A DNA stretch of 64,000 bases from Ceratobasidium sp. AG-K (taxonomy: Eukaryota > Basidiomycota > Agaricomycetes > Cantharellales > Ceratobasidiaceae): assembly GCA_037039685.1 (NCBI GenBank), contig JAWNGF010000009.1:1054001-1118000 (forward strand). The letters are read 5' to 3'. How positions within the stretch are numbered: position 1 is the stretch's first letter; the number at the start of each line of letters is the position of its first letter. This document shows positions 22,920-32,978 of this stretch, one piece after another. The notes under the pieces are model-generated. The model ran no database searches. It was not told the DNA's origin and saw nothing but the letters and a program-made list of their open reading frames with translations. The position numbers and the translations under genes were made by a program.

Positions 22920-25415
22920 TCAACCCCTGCCGACACGCAAGGTCGGAACTATCGTTGCGGGCCCCGTCTTTGTAATCCCCTAACGGAAATCACGGTTAGA
23001 TGAGCTCAAAGAAATTAAGACCCGCGATTCACCTTTTCCTCCCATTCTACAAACGCTTCAAGCTCCGTGCGTCCAAATCGAATGCATATGTCGTATTGAA
23101 GGAGCCACACAGTATCGCCACTGCGACGATCCTTTCCGCATGCCAGTGCACCAAGCATGTCCTTAACCTCGGCTTTTATGGTACAAACTTTCTGGAACTC
23201 GTCGTGCAATTCCCCTTTCCATATCTCTGTGAGCCTCTAGTGATCATAGAACTTGCAGAATTTTAAGACCCACCAGACACATCGTTCATCCATGCGGGCG
23301 TTCCGGCAGAGGAGCAGGCGTAAATATCGTCACTTATCGTGAGCCAGAACGGGGGAATAGGGATCGGGTACACGCGACCAAAAGTATGACGATGGACTGC
23401 ATCGCAGTCCAAAGGAATATCCTGCAGTGAGTAAGAGAGTCAATACAAACCGAATTATATGTAATCTGTATAAGGACAAGTAATAGTGACCTTGGATACA
23501 ATTTCAGCCCACGCCCCGCCAACGCGAATACCATTATGCGACTCGAACGTCTTGCGGCCACGATGCTCTGGATTATTGGCATCGTATGACATCACGTAGT
23601 CGGTTCCATATGAAAAGCGAGGGACACGCTCGAAAACGGTATTGGCTGCGTGCCAGATGACCGCTCCATCGGCTGCAGCTTTCGAGCTGTCCTAGTGTTA
23701 GTAGTGATCCGCCGAAGCAGTGCGGAATCCAACTGTTGTACAAAGGTCACTCGACTCACCCTGGCTCTCCAGCCGTTAACACCTGACATTTGGTAATTTC
23801 GAAGCAACCCTTGAGCCGACCTTGAAGATAAGCGTTGTCGCCGAATCCCCCTACCAAAGCGATGTACTAGCTCAAGATGAGACATATTTCGAGTCATAGG
23901 TTAAAACAATAATCTTGTATACCTTGATTTCAGTTGAAGACACAAGGGATTGAACATTTTCGAGGATTCTCTCGACGCATGGATCAAAAAAAGTTCTAAC
24001 TCTCGCGCTGGTGTGGACCAAAGTTAGTCGCAGAATCAGACGACAACCCGAATTTAAACTCTGTGCTGACCTATCCAGCGATACCTCCCCATACAAGACA
24101 CCCAGTTCCTCATTCTCAAAGGTATCGCCGGCAAATTTGATGCTTATTTCGTCATCGTGACCGCCAGACCCAAACTGCTGTTTTGCTTGCTTCTCGAAGT
24201 CTTCAATGCCTTTGGAGACATACTCATCTATCTCCCCTGGAGCAAGCCCAGCTTCAGGATTCGCAAATAAATGGCGCAAGTGATTTTCAGCCTCATCGTT
24301 CACGTATATCGCCCCGGCTTGCACGCCTAGATTTCCGCTTTTTGTAAACAAATATTCAATAATGATGAATATCAATCGAAACAACTCACACGCAGATCCT
24401 CGCAACTCTCCCAAGCGAAGGAATGGTTCGTTCTCATGAACGGTATACAGCGTTGTGTCAACTGTCGAGCCCCCGGCATCGCATAAAACAAAATTCGTTC
24501 CAACCTACAAAAGTGTCAGATATCTAATTTCTTGCGCTCAACGATAAGCCTACTTACCGCTAAACTGCTTTTCAAATTTTTATAATGCATGCAAAAGTGG
24601 ACGGACGCCTCGGCCTCAGAAACAAAGCGAACCCGAGTGTGTGCGTCCTCGGAAGTGCTCAACCCGCCGATCACAGCCGCCTCGCGAAGGAAAGACTGCT
24701 CCGCTAGACCCCAGCCATTCGGATGAGTAATAACAATGGTCATATTCGAATAATAATTTTCCCATATCTTCTTCCCACCCGCGATGGTCATTTCGAAGCG
24801 GGCCTTGGTATGCTCGATCAAGTAACGAAGAAAATCCGAATATATCGTTTGGAGAGAAACGCCATTTGGCAAACCTGCACTCATGTAACCACCTTGACCA
24901 CACCGTCATTCAAATTGATGTACTCACCGCGAACCCTGAGGTTATGCTTCCGCCGTAGATCGGCGGGGTGTAAATGTAGTTTGAATTCCTCTGCGAGTTG
25001 CCAGCCGTGGGCCCTCGCATTCCTCTTCGCCTTATGAGTTACTGCCTCTGCGCCAAAAGCAACCGCCTAATATTGAGAGTATTGAGCGATAATCTTACAA
25101 AGTATATACCCATGGTGTACCTGTCCGCTTCGGTCATAATAAACTAAAGTCGGGATTTTTCCACTCGAGTTATGAAACTGCTGGCCTGGCCACATATCAA
25201 CCCGGTACAGCTGCTGATTGGCCCCCTTGAAGAATGTTGCCGAGTTAGCTGGTGTGGCAACGACAGATTAGCAGAGATTGCAGCGGACAATACATGCCTT
25301 TCTGAAGGAAGGCATACGCGACCCCACTACATGTAGTACCAATATCAATCCCTATCACAATTTGGGAATCCCCAGACCAGGGCCCCGTAAAGGTACTCCC
25401 GTTGGTCGTAACCAT
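22920..25415 (-). CDS. Hsp70/HSPA12-like ATPase, copy F
   Basis: From the ATG at 25415 to TGA at 22920, colinear with D and E. Motifs: GIDIGTTCSGVAY, HPNGWGLAEQS, phosphate-2 near 24450, VQAGAIYVNDEAE with a GGHDDEISIKF segment, ALVGGFGDNAYL, GAVIWHA, FVEWEEK, and a terminal exon GITKTGPATIVPTL. The first intron again has a GC donor (25297). At its 3' end the run of G is one base longer than in D and E, so the frame is kept only if an acceptor about 20 bp upstream is used, adding about eight residues; otherwise this is a frameshift. One later donor is GTCA. The gene otherwise reads as intact, and is the most upstream member of the array. Confidence 0.8.
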
Positions 25416-25563
25416 CGTCACTAACGTTGGTGGCCACCGTCAGCCACAACCATAGAAACGCTGCAATGCGGGGTTACATACATTTAATAACAGCCTGTCA
25501 AGTTTTCGAGTCGTGTCGTAGTTGAAGTGGTAAAGAAAACCTGCGGAGTTCTCCTCTCGCAGG

Positions 25564-25583
25564 TGGCCACTTGTATTAGCCAC
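25564..25583 (-). promoter_or_regulatory. Conserved upstream element of Hsp70-F
   Basis: TGGCCACTTGTATTAGCCAC, 149 bp upstream of the ATG; one base differs from the D copy. Confidence 0.55.
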
Positions 25584-27916
25584 AAGCGCAGGGTACAAAC
25601 ACATACAAGCTCAACTAATCCGGCAAACAGCGTAGCGCTGTAATCTGAGTATCCTACTTTAGTCTTGAGCGTGTCATGACATCACAGTCATGCGTGTCAT
25701 TAAGTCCAAATATGGTGAAGTTTCCGAACTGAATATTGGACCTAGACAAAAGAGCAGTGGATATATGCGTTTGCTTAGCCTCGCTGAGAAGTAAACAATC
25801 ACGTGCCCCCTAGGTGTATGCGAAACGCAGTTTACAGGCTTGCAACATATTACACTACTAATTCAGTACCATCTGGCCGGTATTACCGGGTATGTCCACC
25901 GCCCGAATAACGCAATTATTTGATGAGATTAAGGAATATATACAGCTTCCCAACTCAACCGAGCCAAGCGTGCTCCCAACCTGACAAACCCGCCACGAAC
26001 CACGCCTCACATCCAAGCAACCAAGGACCCTACAAAATGTACAAACTGAAACACGGTATCCATGCCCGCCAAGAAATTATCTAATTCCAGCGCACATCCA
26101 AGCGCCCGAACCCCATTTCGCACGGGATGTAGCAACCGAGGAATTTGTTGCCCAAACCGAAATGGAGCTTGTCCCTACCCACACACATGGGAATGTCTAG
26201 CTGTCTCACGAACAATATGCTCACACAGCTGGTTTGGTTTGTGTAAGGTTTTGATTGGAGGTGGATGTTACACTTTTGGATACTCGAACGCCACTCTGAG
26301 ACCGGAACGAGTCACCCGTGTGATTGGCCGGCACCCGATTCCAGACAAACCGGCTATAATTAAAGCGCTCGCCAGTCGGCTCGAAAAGATTTCATCCAAA
26401 ATTCCCATGTCAGTGCCCTGTTTCACCGCCAACGATAGAATAACTTGGAATAAAGACGTGTCATTAAGCATGCTTTGAACGCCGGATTGTGACTCGGCGG
26501 ATCATCGCATACACGCTGCCGAAAAAAAGAAAAACGAATTATGCCTATAGAGATGAGAAAGATAGTGTAAACTGGATTTGTAGTGATGGGACGCACTACC
26601 TGGATAAATGTCGATCATGATAGCTTGTTCGTGACCCGAGTAGATCGCGCGAGCGGCTGAACTTATTATTTACCTTGTTATAGTTAGAGCGTCGTTAACC
26701 GGCTCCGAAAACGCGCCGATCAAAATACAGTGCGCACCGCCGATCCGCGCGAACCACACGTCAATTGCAACCGACGCAATCAATTCTCAATGGCGAGGCA
26801 ATCACCTCCCCACCCCTTGTTTAATCAAGAGCCACTTTGTTCTGCCCATCGAATTCCTCAGGGATTCCGTTCTGTTGGGCATTACATGCGTGAGCAGAGG
26901 ATCGAGATCGAGTGGTCGTCGTCGATGGGTACGCGCATGACGCCACGCGGGCCGCCCTGGCCCATCCGCCAAGCTGTCTAGACTTCAACAAAGTTACGGC
27001 GGAAATATCATTACGAAATATTACCCATCCCGTCCCTATACTTCGCGCACATCGACCGCCTGCCAAGCCTGCAAAGAGCCCAAGAACCTGAATCTTATCG
27101 CCCAGAATATCCCTCACAAAGAACTGTTTGTCGTCAAAGGGCCCAAGCGCTTACGTATGTGATGTGTTTCCGTAAGAGGCAGGAAACACCCGAGAGCTCT
27201 AGAGGGTCGAGATCGTGGTCTATCGGCGGTGGAGATGCAAGACGCATTGTTCCGAGTCGAAGTCGTTAATAGACTCCGGCTTCTAGCGACTCGTGGTAAC
27301 AGGCAGGCTGGAGTATGGTGATTGGACGAGGCTGGAGACTGAAACGGATTGGCATGGATGAGCTTTGGTCCGATAACGGGTAGAGCAGGCACCATCTATC
27401 CGCTCGCACATTCGTCGAGGCCGGTGTCATCGAGATATCACCGATTGGCGCAATTCGCGCAGGGGTTTGTTTGATTGGAGCGCGACGTGCTTGTGGCGTT
27501 TTTGCGAGGCGGCGCGCGATGAGGCTGTGAGGTCCCCAAAATGAAGCGCTGGGCGACTAATGCAAGCGAGCGGGGGTGCAGAAGTGAGGAATGCAACGCG
27601 TAGAGCAACGAGGAGGGGAATACGGACGAATACACATAGCATCGAGCCGGCGGCATCCTCTCAATCGGCAGCGGACATAGCGCGTGTGGTAAATGCCGGA
27701 CCCTTGGACCCTGTTGCTGGCGGAGACTGCGGCGAGGGCGGGCGACGACGACGGTTGCGCGCTGGCCCGACGAGGTGGGTTAGAGGATCTTCGGAAGGGC
27801 CGTGTTGTTGGGTCACGTCGTCATTACCCCGCCCGCGCCCCGCGCTTGACCGTTTCGGGTGAGGTCTGGCCATGAGTTGCCGACTGACACGAATAAATTT
27901 TATACAGATCGCCTTC

Positions 27917-27922
27917 TATAAA
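27917..27922 (+). promoter_or_regulatory. TATA box of the disordered-protein gene
   Basis: TATAAA about 106 bp upstream of the ATG at 28028. It lies downstream of an in-frame ATG at 27872, which argues that translation starts at 28028. Confidence 0.5.
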
Positions 27923-28027
27923 GGAGGCTTCTCTGAAGACCCGTCCCGCACGATTGGCCAGGGTCGTTCCTGTCTTCTGGCGCTTGCAGATATATACCTC
28001 CGCAGAACAGCTGGATCCACACCCACC

Positions 28028-29095
28028 ATGCCCTGCACACCCACCAACGGACTCTCGCACTCGTACATCTCGCAATGGGCGAATTTGACGATGCTGAATC
28101 AGTCGTCCTCGATCGACACGATTCCATCGCTCGATCCCATCCCATCCCCAGTGCGCGGTCGTGTGCGGCGGCGCAAAGACGAAAACGACGACGAGTGTCC
28201 GACGCCGCGCGACCGCATGTCCAACTGCTCGCCGCAGCCCCGTGTCGCTAATCGCTCCCGCCCTTCCCGCCGCCAAGCGCCACCGACCCTGCTCCCGACA
28301 CTGCACTTTCGCCGACTGGCGCACAAGCCACTCGACCGCCCTCCCCTGCAGCGCACTCCCTCGGACGTGACCAACAAGCAACGCGACGAGGACACCCCCT
28401 CGCCCGACCTCATTTTCAATATGAGTCCCGTGCTCGGTCTCGACGGTCCCTCCCGCCCAAATTGGGTCGCCTCGCACCTGAGCGAGGAGCTGCTCAAGGA
28501 CACGCCCCAGACACCCCAGCCTGCTTCGTTCATGTACGCCTATACCTGGGACACTGCCACCCCGCCTCCGCCGTATGCCCAGTCGCTCACTATTAGCGCC
28601 GCCACCTCGGGCCTGCTCGCTGACAATGACCACACGTCCGAGGCCGACGAGTCTGCGCTGTCCCACCTCGAAGAGTCGGAGCTGGCCTCGTGCCTCGTGG
28701 ATATCCCCGCAATGCCGCGCCTGGGTCGGCTGCATGCCAAGTCGGATCCCCTGCCGGCACGCTTGTCATCCTCCCCCGCCAGCTTCCTCGACTCGGGCCG
28801 TGCTCAACCCATCCCTATTCCCAAACCCTCGCTACGAGTCCCGTCAGACTATGGCGGCGTGAGCTCCATCTCCATGTCGGTAGCGCCGCCCACCCAGACC
28901 ATCCCGATGCCGGCGCGGTACGCTCGTGTGCCCGCCGCCGCGCGGGAGCGCAAAAAGCGCCGCGACGTCCCTGTTCCCGTCCACGAGGAACCCGAGCTCG
29001 AGCCCGTCCCCGCCGTCCGTCGCAAGAAGCGCTTCTTTCTCGGCGAATCATACGACGGCGACATGGACAGCGAACTCTCCTCCTGGCGCCCATAG
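28028..29095 (+). CDS. Proline/serine-rich, probably disordered protein of unknown function
   Basis: A single-exon open frame of about 355 residues in a GC-rich segment. The ATG at 28028 sits in a good context (CACCATG) and follows a TATA box at 27917; the frame itself is open from an ATG at 27872. The product is rich in Pro, Ser and Arg, with a basic cluster early (RGRVRRRKDEND), a PPPPYAQS stretch in the middle, an acidic Ser/Glu segment (SEADESALSHLEESE), and two basic clusters near the C terminus (ARERKKRRD and VRRKKRFF), which could be nuclear localisation signals. No domain is recognised. It resembles conserved basidiomycete hypothetical proteins in style only; a regulatory or nuclear role is a guess. 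Long antisense frames are GC-driven shadows. Confidence 0.65.
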   Translation: MPCTPTNGLSHSYISQWANLTMLNQSSSIDTIPSLDPIPSPVRGRVRRRKDENDDECPTPRDRMSNCSPQPRVANRSRPSRRQAPPTLLPTLHFRRLAHKPLDRPPLQRTPSDVTNKQRDEDTPSPDLIFNMSPVLGLDGPSRPNWVASHLSEELLKDTPQTPQPASFMYAYTWDTATPPPPYAQSLTISAATSGLLADNDHTSEADESALSHLEESELASCLVDIPAMPRLGRLHAKSDPLPARLSSSPASFLDSGRAQPIPIPKPSLRVPSDYGGVSSISMSVAPPTQTIPMPARYARVPAAARERKKRRDVPVPVHEEPELEPVPAVRRKKRFFLGESYDGDMDSELSSWRP

Positions 29096-29773
29096 CCATC
29101 CCCGCCTGATGGTTACTCATTGCGCCCTAGGCTGATCCCATCATGTACCCCTAGACCATGCCCCCAAAACTACTAGATTACTTATTCCTATTCTTCATTT
29201 TCGGTCGCTGTCTTACTAGTCATGCTCTCGCGCATTCCCACTGTACCCATACTATGCTGTCCTAGAGCTTTTTGTTGTTTGTTTGTTCGACCTCTGGGTA
29301 TTTTATCATAGATAGACATTGCAATCATAGATTTTTTTTTACGTCCCATGACGCCGTGTGCATTGGATAAACCTTGCCGGGATGAGACTCCACCTACCCC
29401 TATCCCTGTGGAGCAGGACTTGAGGCTGGCTTCTAGTGAGGTGCCTTCGGGTATTGCCTAGTGCATCAGTCTTGCGTTCACAACTTCTTTCTCCTTGCCG
29501 TTGATTAGATCTATGAGCTGCCTAGTTGGGTTCACTAGATCACCAAGGGGTCGCACAGCGCACATCACATCAGCAGACAACGGAATCTCTACAATTGCAT
29601 TCTAGGGACGACAGCGCACAGGTACATCAGTCTAGGTTCAACATTCAAGCGAGAGTATGATGTATCTGGGGTAGCAGGAAGAAAATGGTAAAAAGTTAGC
29701 CTACCCTATCTCCGCATTCGACCGGGAAAGGGAATTTCTGGGAAATTGGGCGATAGGCAGGTCATGCATCGGG
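29096..29773. other. Convergent intergenic, 3' flanks
   Basis: About 680 bp between two convergent genes. It contains T-rich stretches (a run of T at 29331-29340) suited to 3' ends and no recognisable gene. Confidence 0.5.
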
Positions 29774-30538
29774 TCAGTTGATGGATACCGCCGTTTGTTC
29801 GAGGATCCCATCGGGGAGGGTGTCCCCAGTCCGTGCACCATCTCGGATCGTCGAGCGGAGGAGCTTGTACGCTCGATCCACATCGTCGTTGACGATGATC
29901 ACGTCGAATGCCCCAGTCTGCCCTAATTAGCGACGTTGGAGCACAAAGGGGCGACTTACTGTGGCGTATTCCATCTCCGACTTGGCCTTGGCCAATCGTT
30001 TCACGATCGTCGTCTCGTTTTCGGTCCCGCGTTTACGGAGTCTGTCTCCGAGGGACGACAAACTCGGGGGCGAGATGAAAATAAAGAGCGCGCCGAGGTG
30101 GGTGTGGTATTTCTTGATATTCGCCACGCCTACCGTGTCAATGTCGAGCAAACATGTCGCGCCCTCGGTGGATGCGTCTTTGATCGCTTTGAGTGATGTC
30201 CCGTAACTAGACCCATCAGTCCCCATCGAAATGATGACGTAGAACTCACTAGGTATCGTAGCTCGTCGTGTACTCTGCGAACCCTCCCTCGGCAACCAGT
30301 GCTTCGAACTCGGGTTTGGTAACGAAGTGGTATGCTTTGCCGTTTACTTCGCCGGGACGGGGTGCCCGTGTCGTGTCTACCAAGGGTCAACAGATGCCCG
30401 ATCCGCACCTATGCACTCACGAGAAACGCTAAAGTTGTACTGTCCCGGAAACTCGGCCTGGAGTTTTTGGATCAGAGTCGATTTTCCCGCCCCAGACGGG
30501 CCACAGAGGACGATTGGACGGGAGGTTTGAGGGGCCAT
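29774..30538 (-). CDS. GUK1: Guanylate kinase
   Basis: Four exons (30538-30421, 30376-30250, 30206-29960, 29917-29774) encode about 211 residues, the usual length. The enzyme transfers phosphate from ATP to GMP to give GDP, needed for GTP supply in the cytosol. The P-loop is GPSGAGKST (residues about 11-19). The GMP-binding hallmark [13 protein letters not shown] is created across intron 1, followed by [38 protein letters not shown], and the lid/adenine region ending [14 protein letters not shown]. The ATG at 30538 gives a standard N terminus. It diverges from the TPR-F-box gene across 107 bp. All key residues are present and no lesions are seen. Confidence 0.95.
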
Positions 30539-30645
30539 GGAGAAGAGACGACGGGCGATGGAAAACAGAAAAGGTGCCATTTGCGTCAATTGCGAAGGGA
30601 TTTTGTGGAGGCCCACGTGACTTGGCGCGTCGTTTGTTTCTGTCC
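30539..30645. promoter_or_regulatory. Short bidirectional promoter, guanylate kinase / TPR-F-box gene
   Basis: Only 107 bp separate the two divergent start codons, so 5' leaders and promoter elements must overlap or be very compact. No TATA box is seen. Confidence 0.55.
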
Positions 30646-32485
30646 ATGCCCGACGAGTGGAAAAAGCCGTTTGAAAAGGGCGTCAAGGCGTTTAGGGAGA
30701 AAAAGTTTGAGAGTGCGGTTCAGCATTTTACCAAGGTGGGTGGGTGTGTTGTTGGTGCATTGGTACTGACGGCCGTAGAGTATCGCACTAGATGGTGCCC
30801 AGGCATGTGTGTACGACTCGCGGGCCGCGGCGTACGAACAACTACAAAGGTTCAAAGAATCCCTCATGGATGCACGCAAGTGCATCAGCCTCGCACCCGA
30901 TCGATACATGGTAAGTCCCCCACACGGCCATCGATAGATTCCTCACCCCACCCAGAGCTACTTTCGGAGTGCACGCATCTTTCTCGCGCTATACAAACTT
31001 GATCGATGCGTCCAAATGATCGAGGCTGCGCGAAAACGACTCCAACCCTCGGACGCCGCGTATCCACGCCGGATCGAGGAACTGGCCAAGCTCGAGACTG
31101 CCGCATGTCTCCGCCGTCGCGAGCGGGTCGATCCGCTCACCAAACTCCCACTCGAGCTCTTGATGGACATTTGCAAGATGGCGATCGAGGGTGAGGACGC
31201 GCGTGCTTCAAGGGGCGCGGGGCATTTTGCGGTTACGCTGGGGTCGGTGTGTCGTTCGTTGCGCGAGTTGGTCCATTCGACGCCAGGCTTTTGGCAGTGC
31301 CTATCCATGTCGCATCGACACCTAGCGAAAAAGGCTCCGTTTTGGTTGGAGCGGTTGGCTGGGCAGCCGTTGTATTCTGTATCGCTGTTCAACGTGGGGG
31401 CCGCGACAGACCACAAACTCCAATCATTCTTCTCCGAGGCCCGGCCCGAACTTTGGAAACACCTTCGTCTCGAGGATAGCACTCCACCTTTGGCCAGCGT
31501 CTACAGATTACTGCGAACATATGAATTGAAGCTGTATTCGTTGAGTCTGGTATCCACTTCCACCAATCCGTCAAACGATCCATATTATGTCGAAGAACTG
31601 AGTAATCACCTTGTGCCACTTCCCGAGGCTGGCTCACCCCACGCATTTACCCGAAGCCTTTCATTACGCGTTCAGGGCCTTGTATTGCCTTCTGTGTCGT
31701 TGCCATCCATCACCCACTTGGAACTATGCTCTGGCCATTGGACCGCGCCTCAAGCCCAGCCGATGATATTCCTTCTGCATTCCATGCCCAATCTACGGAG
31801 CTTGGTCCTTCTCCCACAATGGGTACAATGCGAATCTATGACCCTATTATCACCACCTATTCCAGACCCCAAGGTCACTTCTGTATTACGGTTGCCTTTT
31901 CTCAAAAGCTTGCGGGCAGGAGGTCCAATCCTGGCGCCCACGCCCATCACCTTCCAGTTCCCTGCTCTCGAGATTCTAGAATTGGAACGACATCCGTTAT
32001 TGACCACAACCTTGATTAGCCAGCTGGGGGCAGCGGCTCAGGAGGATAATCCGCCAATCCGCCAACTTCACCTTAGCCGAACGGCCATTTCCCCTGAAAT
32101 TCTCAAAACAGCCCTAGCAACGTTTAGCGATACGCTCGAATCATTCGAACTTGCTCAATGCAGCGCCGTGGGTCAAGACTTTTACGACTTGCTATCTTCC
32201 CCACTCCCAGGCGGGGACGGATCAATTCTGTGCCCCCGTCTCCGAGACGTCAACTTTTCAGGGATGGATGAACTCAAAGCCGGTCCCCTCGTGCGCATGA
32301 TCAAGGCCCATCTCGCTTCTTCCAACACGGGTGCGACCCCGATTCGGAATGTGATTGTTGATGCGTGTCCCAACGTGGATGCTGAAACTTTACCCTGGAT
32401 GCGAGCTAATGTGACCGGTATTGTCAGCTGCCTTTACAAGACGCGGAACGAGGCTAAAGGACGGAAAAGGGACCGATATCTTTAA
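30646..32485 (+). CDS. TPR-F-box-LRR protein (Dia2/Pof3-like architecture)
   Basis: Three exons (30646-30735, 30779-30910, 30956-32485) give about 583 residues. Residues 1-115 form TPR-like helices (DEWKKPFEKGVKAFREKKFESAVQHF, then SRAAAYEQLQRFKESLMDARK and SYFRSARIFLAL). An F-box follows at about 133-180 (DPLTKLPLELLMDICKMAI). The remainder is leucine-rich with repeated LxxLxL patterns (for example LRSLVLLP, LEILELERHP, IRQLHLSR), ending in basic KGRKRDRYL. F-box proteins recruit substrates to SCF ubiquitin ligases; TPR plus F-box plus LRR is the order in yeast Dia2 and fission yeast Pof3, though orthology is not shown. A decayed copy follows directly. Confidence 0.85.
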
Positions 32486-32978
32486 TCGATATTTTGGGAT
32501 AGTTTGGGGTGCTTGTCATCATTAGTTTGAGGTTGACGTTTTGACTTGTGGACATGTGTTTATTTTGATTCGTATTCCTTTGAAGGGTTTCGTTATGTAC
32601 GTTAAGAGCGTCTGACAGGCTCCTGTAATAGCCTAATACATCCTGGTTATTTGCATCTTTAGTTCTAGGGCCGTTTAAGTATGGTATATGCTCGACCTGA
32701 GCCTCATGCCCCGAGACGTAATCCATTTCAGGATAATCTCTCTGCTGCCTCCGCCCGCACAAGAGACCGCATCGTATTTGTGACAACTGTGTAAATGCGT
32801 AAATTAGGATCCGGTACCGGAAACCTTGAGTCTAATCCGGCCCAAGTCCAATTGACATGGGCTTGAGAGCGTGGCGTGGCGGCATCGGATGGTGACCATC
32901 CATCGCTGCACGTGACTTGAGGTGTGCTTGGCTCTATCCACTGGCAGCTGGCATTCTTCTAGGCTACTCTGTTCGACT
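32486..32978. other. Spacer between F-box gene and its decayed copy
   Basis: About 490 bp. No recognisable coding sequence; it holds the 3' flank of the functional gene and the former promoter of the copy. Confidence 0.5.

Larger units (their letters stand above)
25416..28027. other. Intergenic, Hsp70-F promoter and gene-free spacer
   Basis: About 2.6 kb. The proximal 350 bp holds the F upstream element (25564-25583). Beyond it lie a TATA-like ATATATA near 25936, a 138-codon plus frame (26062-26478) with several Cys and an antisense 67-codon frame, neither assignable. A GC-rich stretch from about 27 kb holds overlapping open frames that look like composition effects. No gene is called. Confidence 0.45.

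Noticed and set aside
26062..26478. Cys-containing plus frame and antisense GLSGIGCRPIT frame recalling hydrophobins
   Set aside because: The eight-cysteine hydrophobin spacing cannot be completed on either strand, there is no signal peptide, and a stop lies upstream in frame.
27872..28027. Upstream in-frame ATG extending the disordered protein by 52 residues
   Set aside because: It lies upstream of a TATA box at 27917, and the ATG at 28028 has better context.
27824..28735. 303-codon minus frame opposite the disordered-protein gene
   Set aside because: Antisense shadow caused by high GC; repetitive Arg/Gly composition and no splice or start context.
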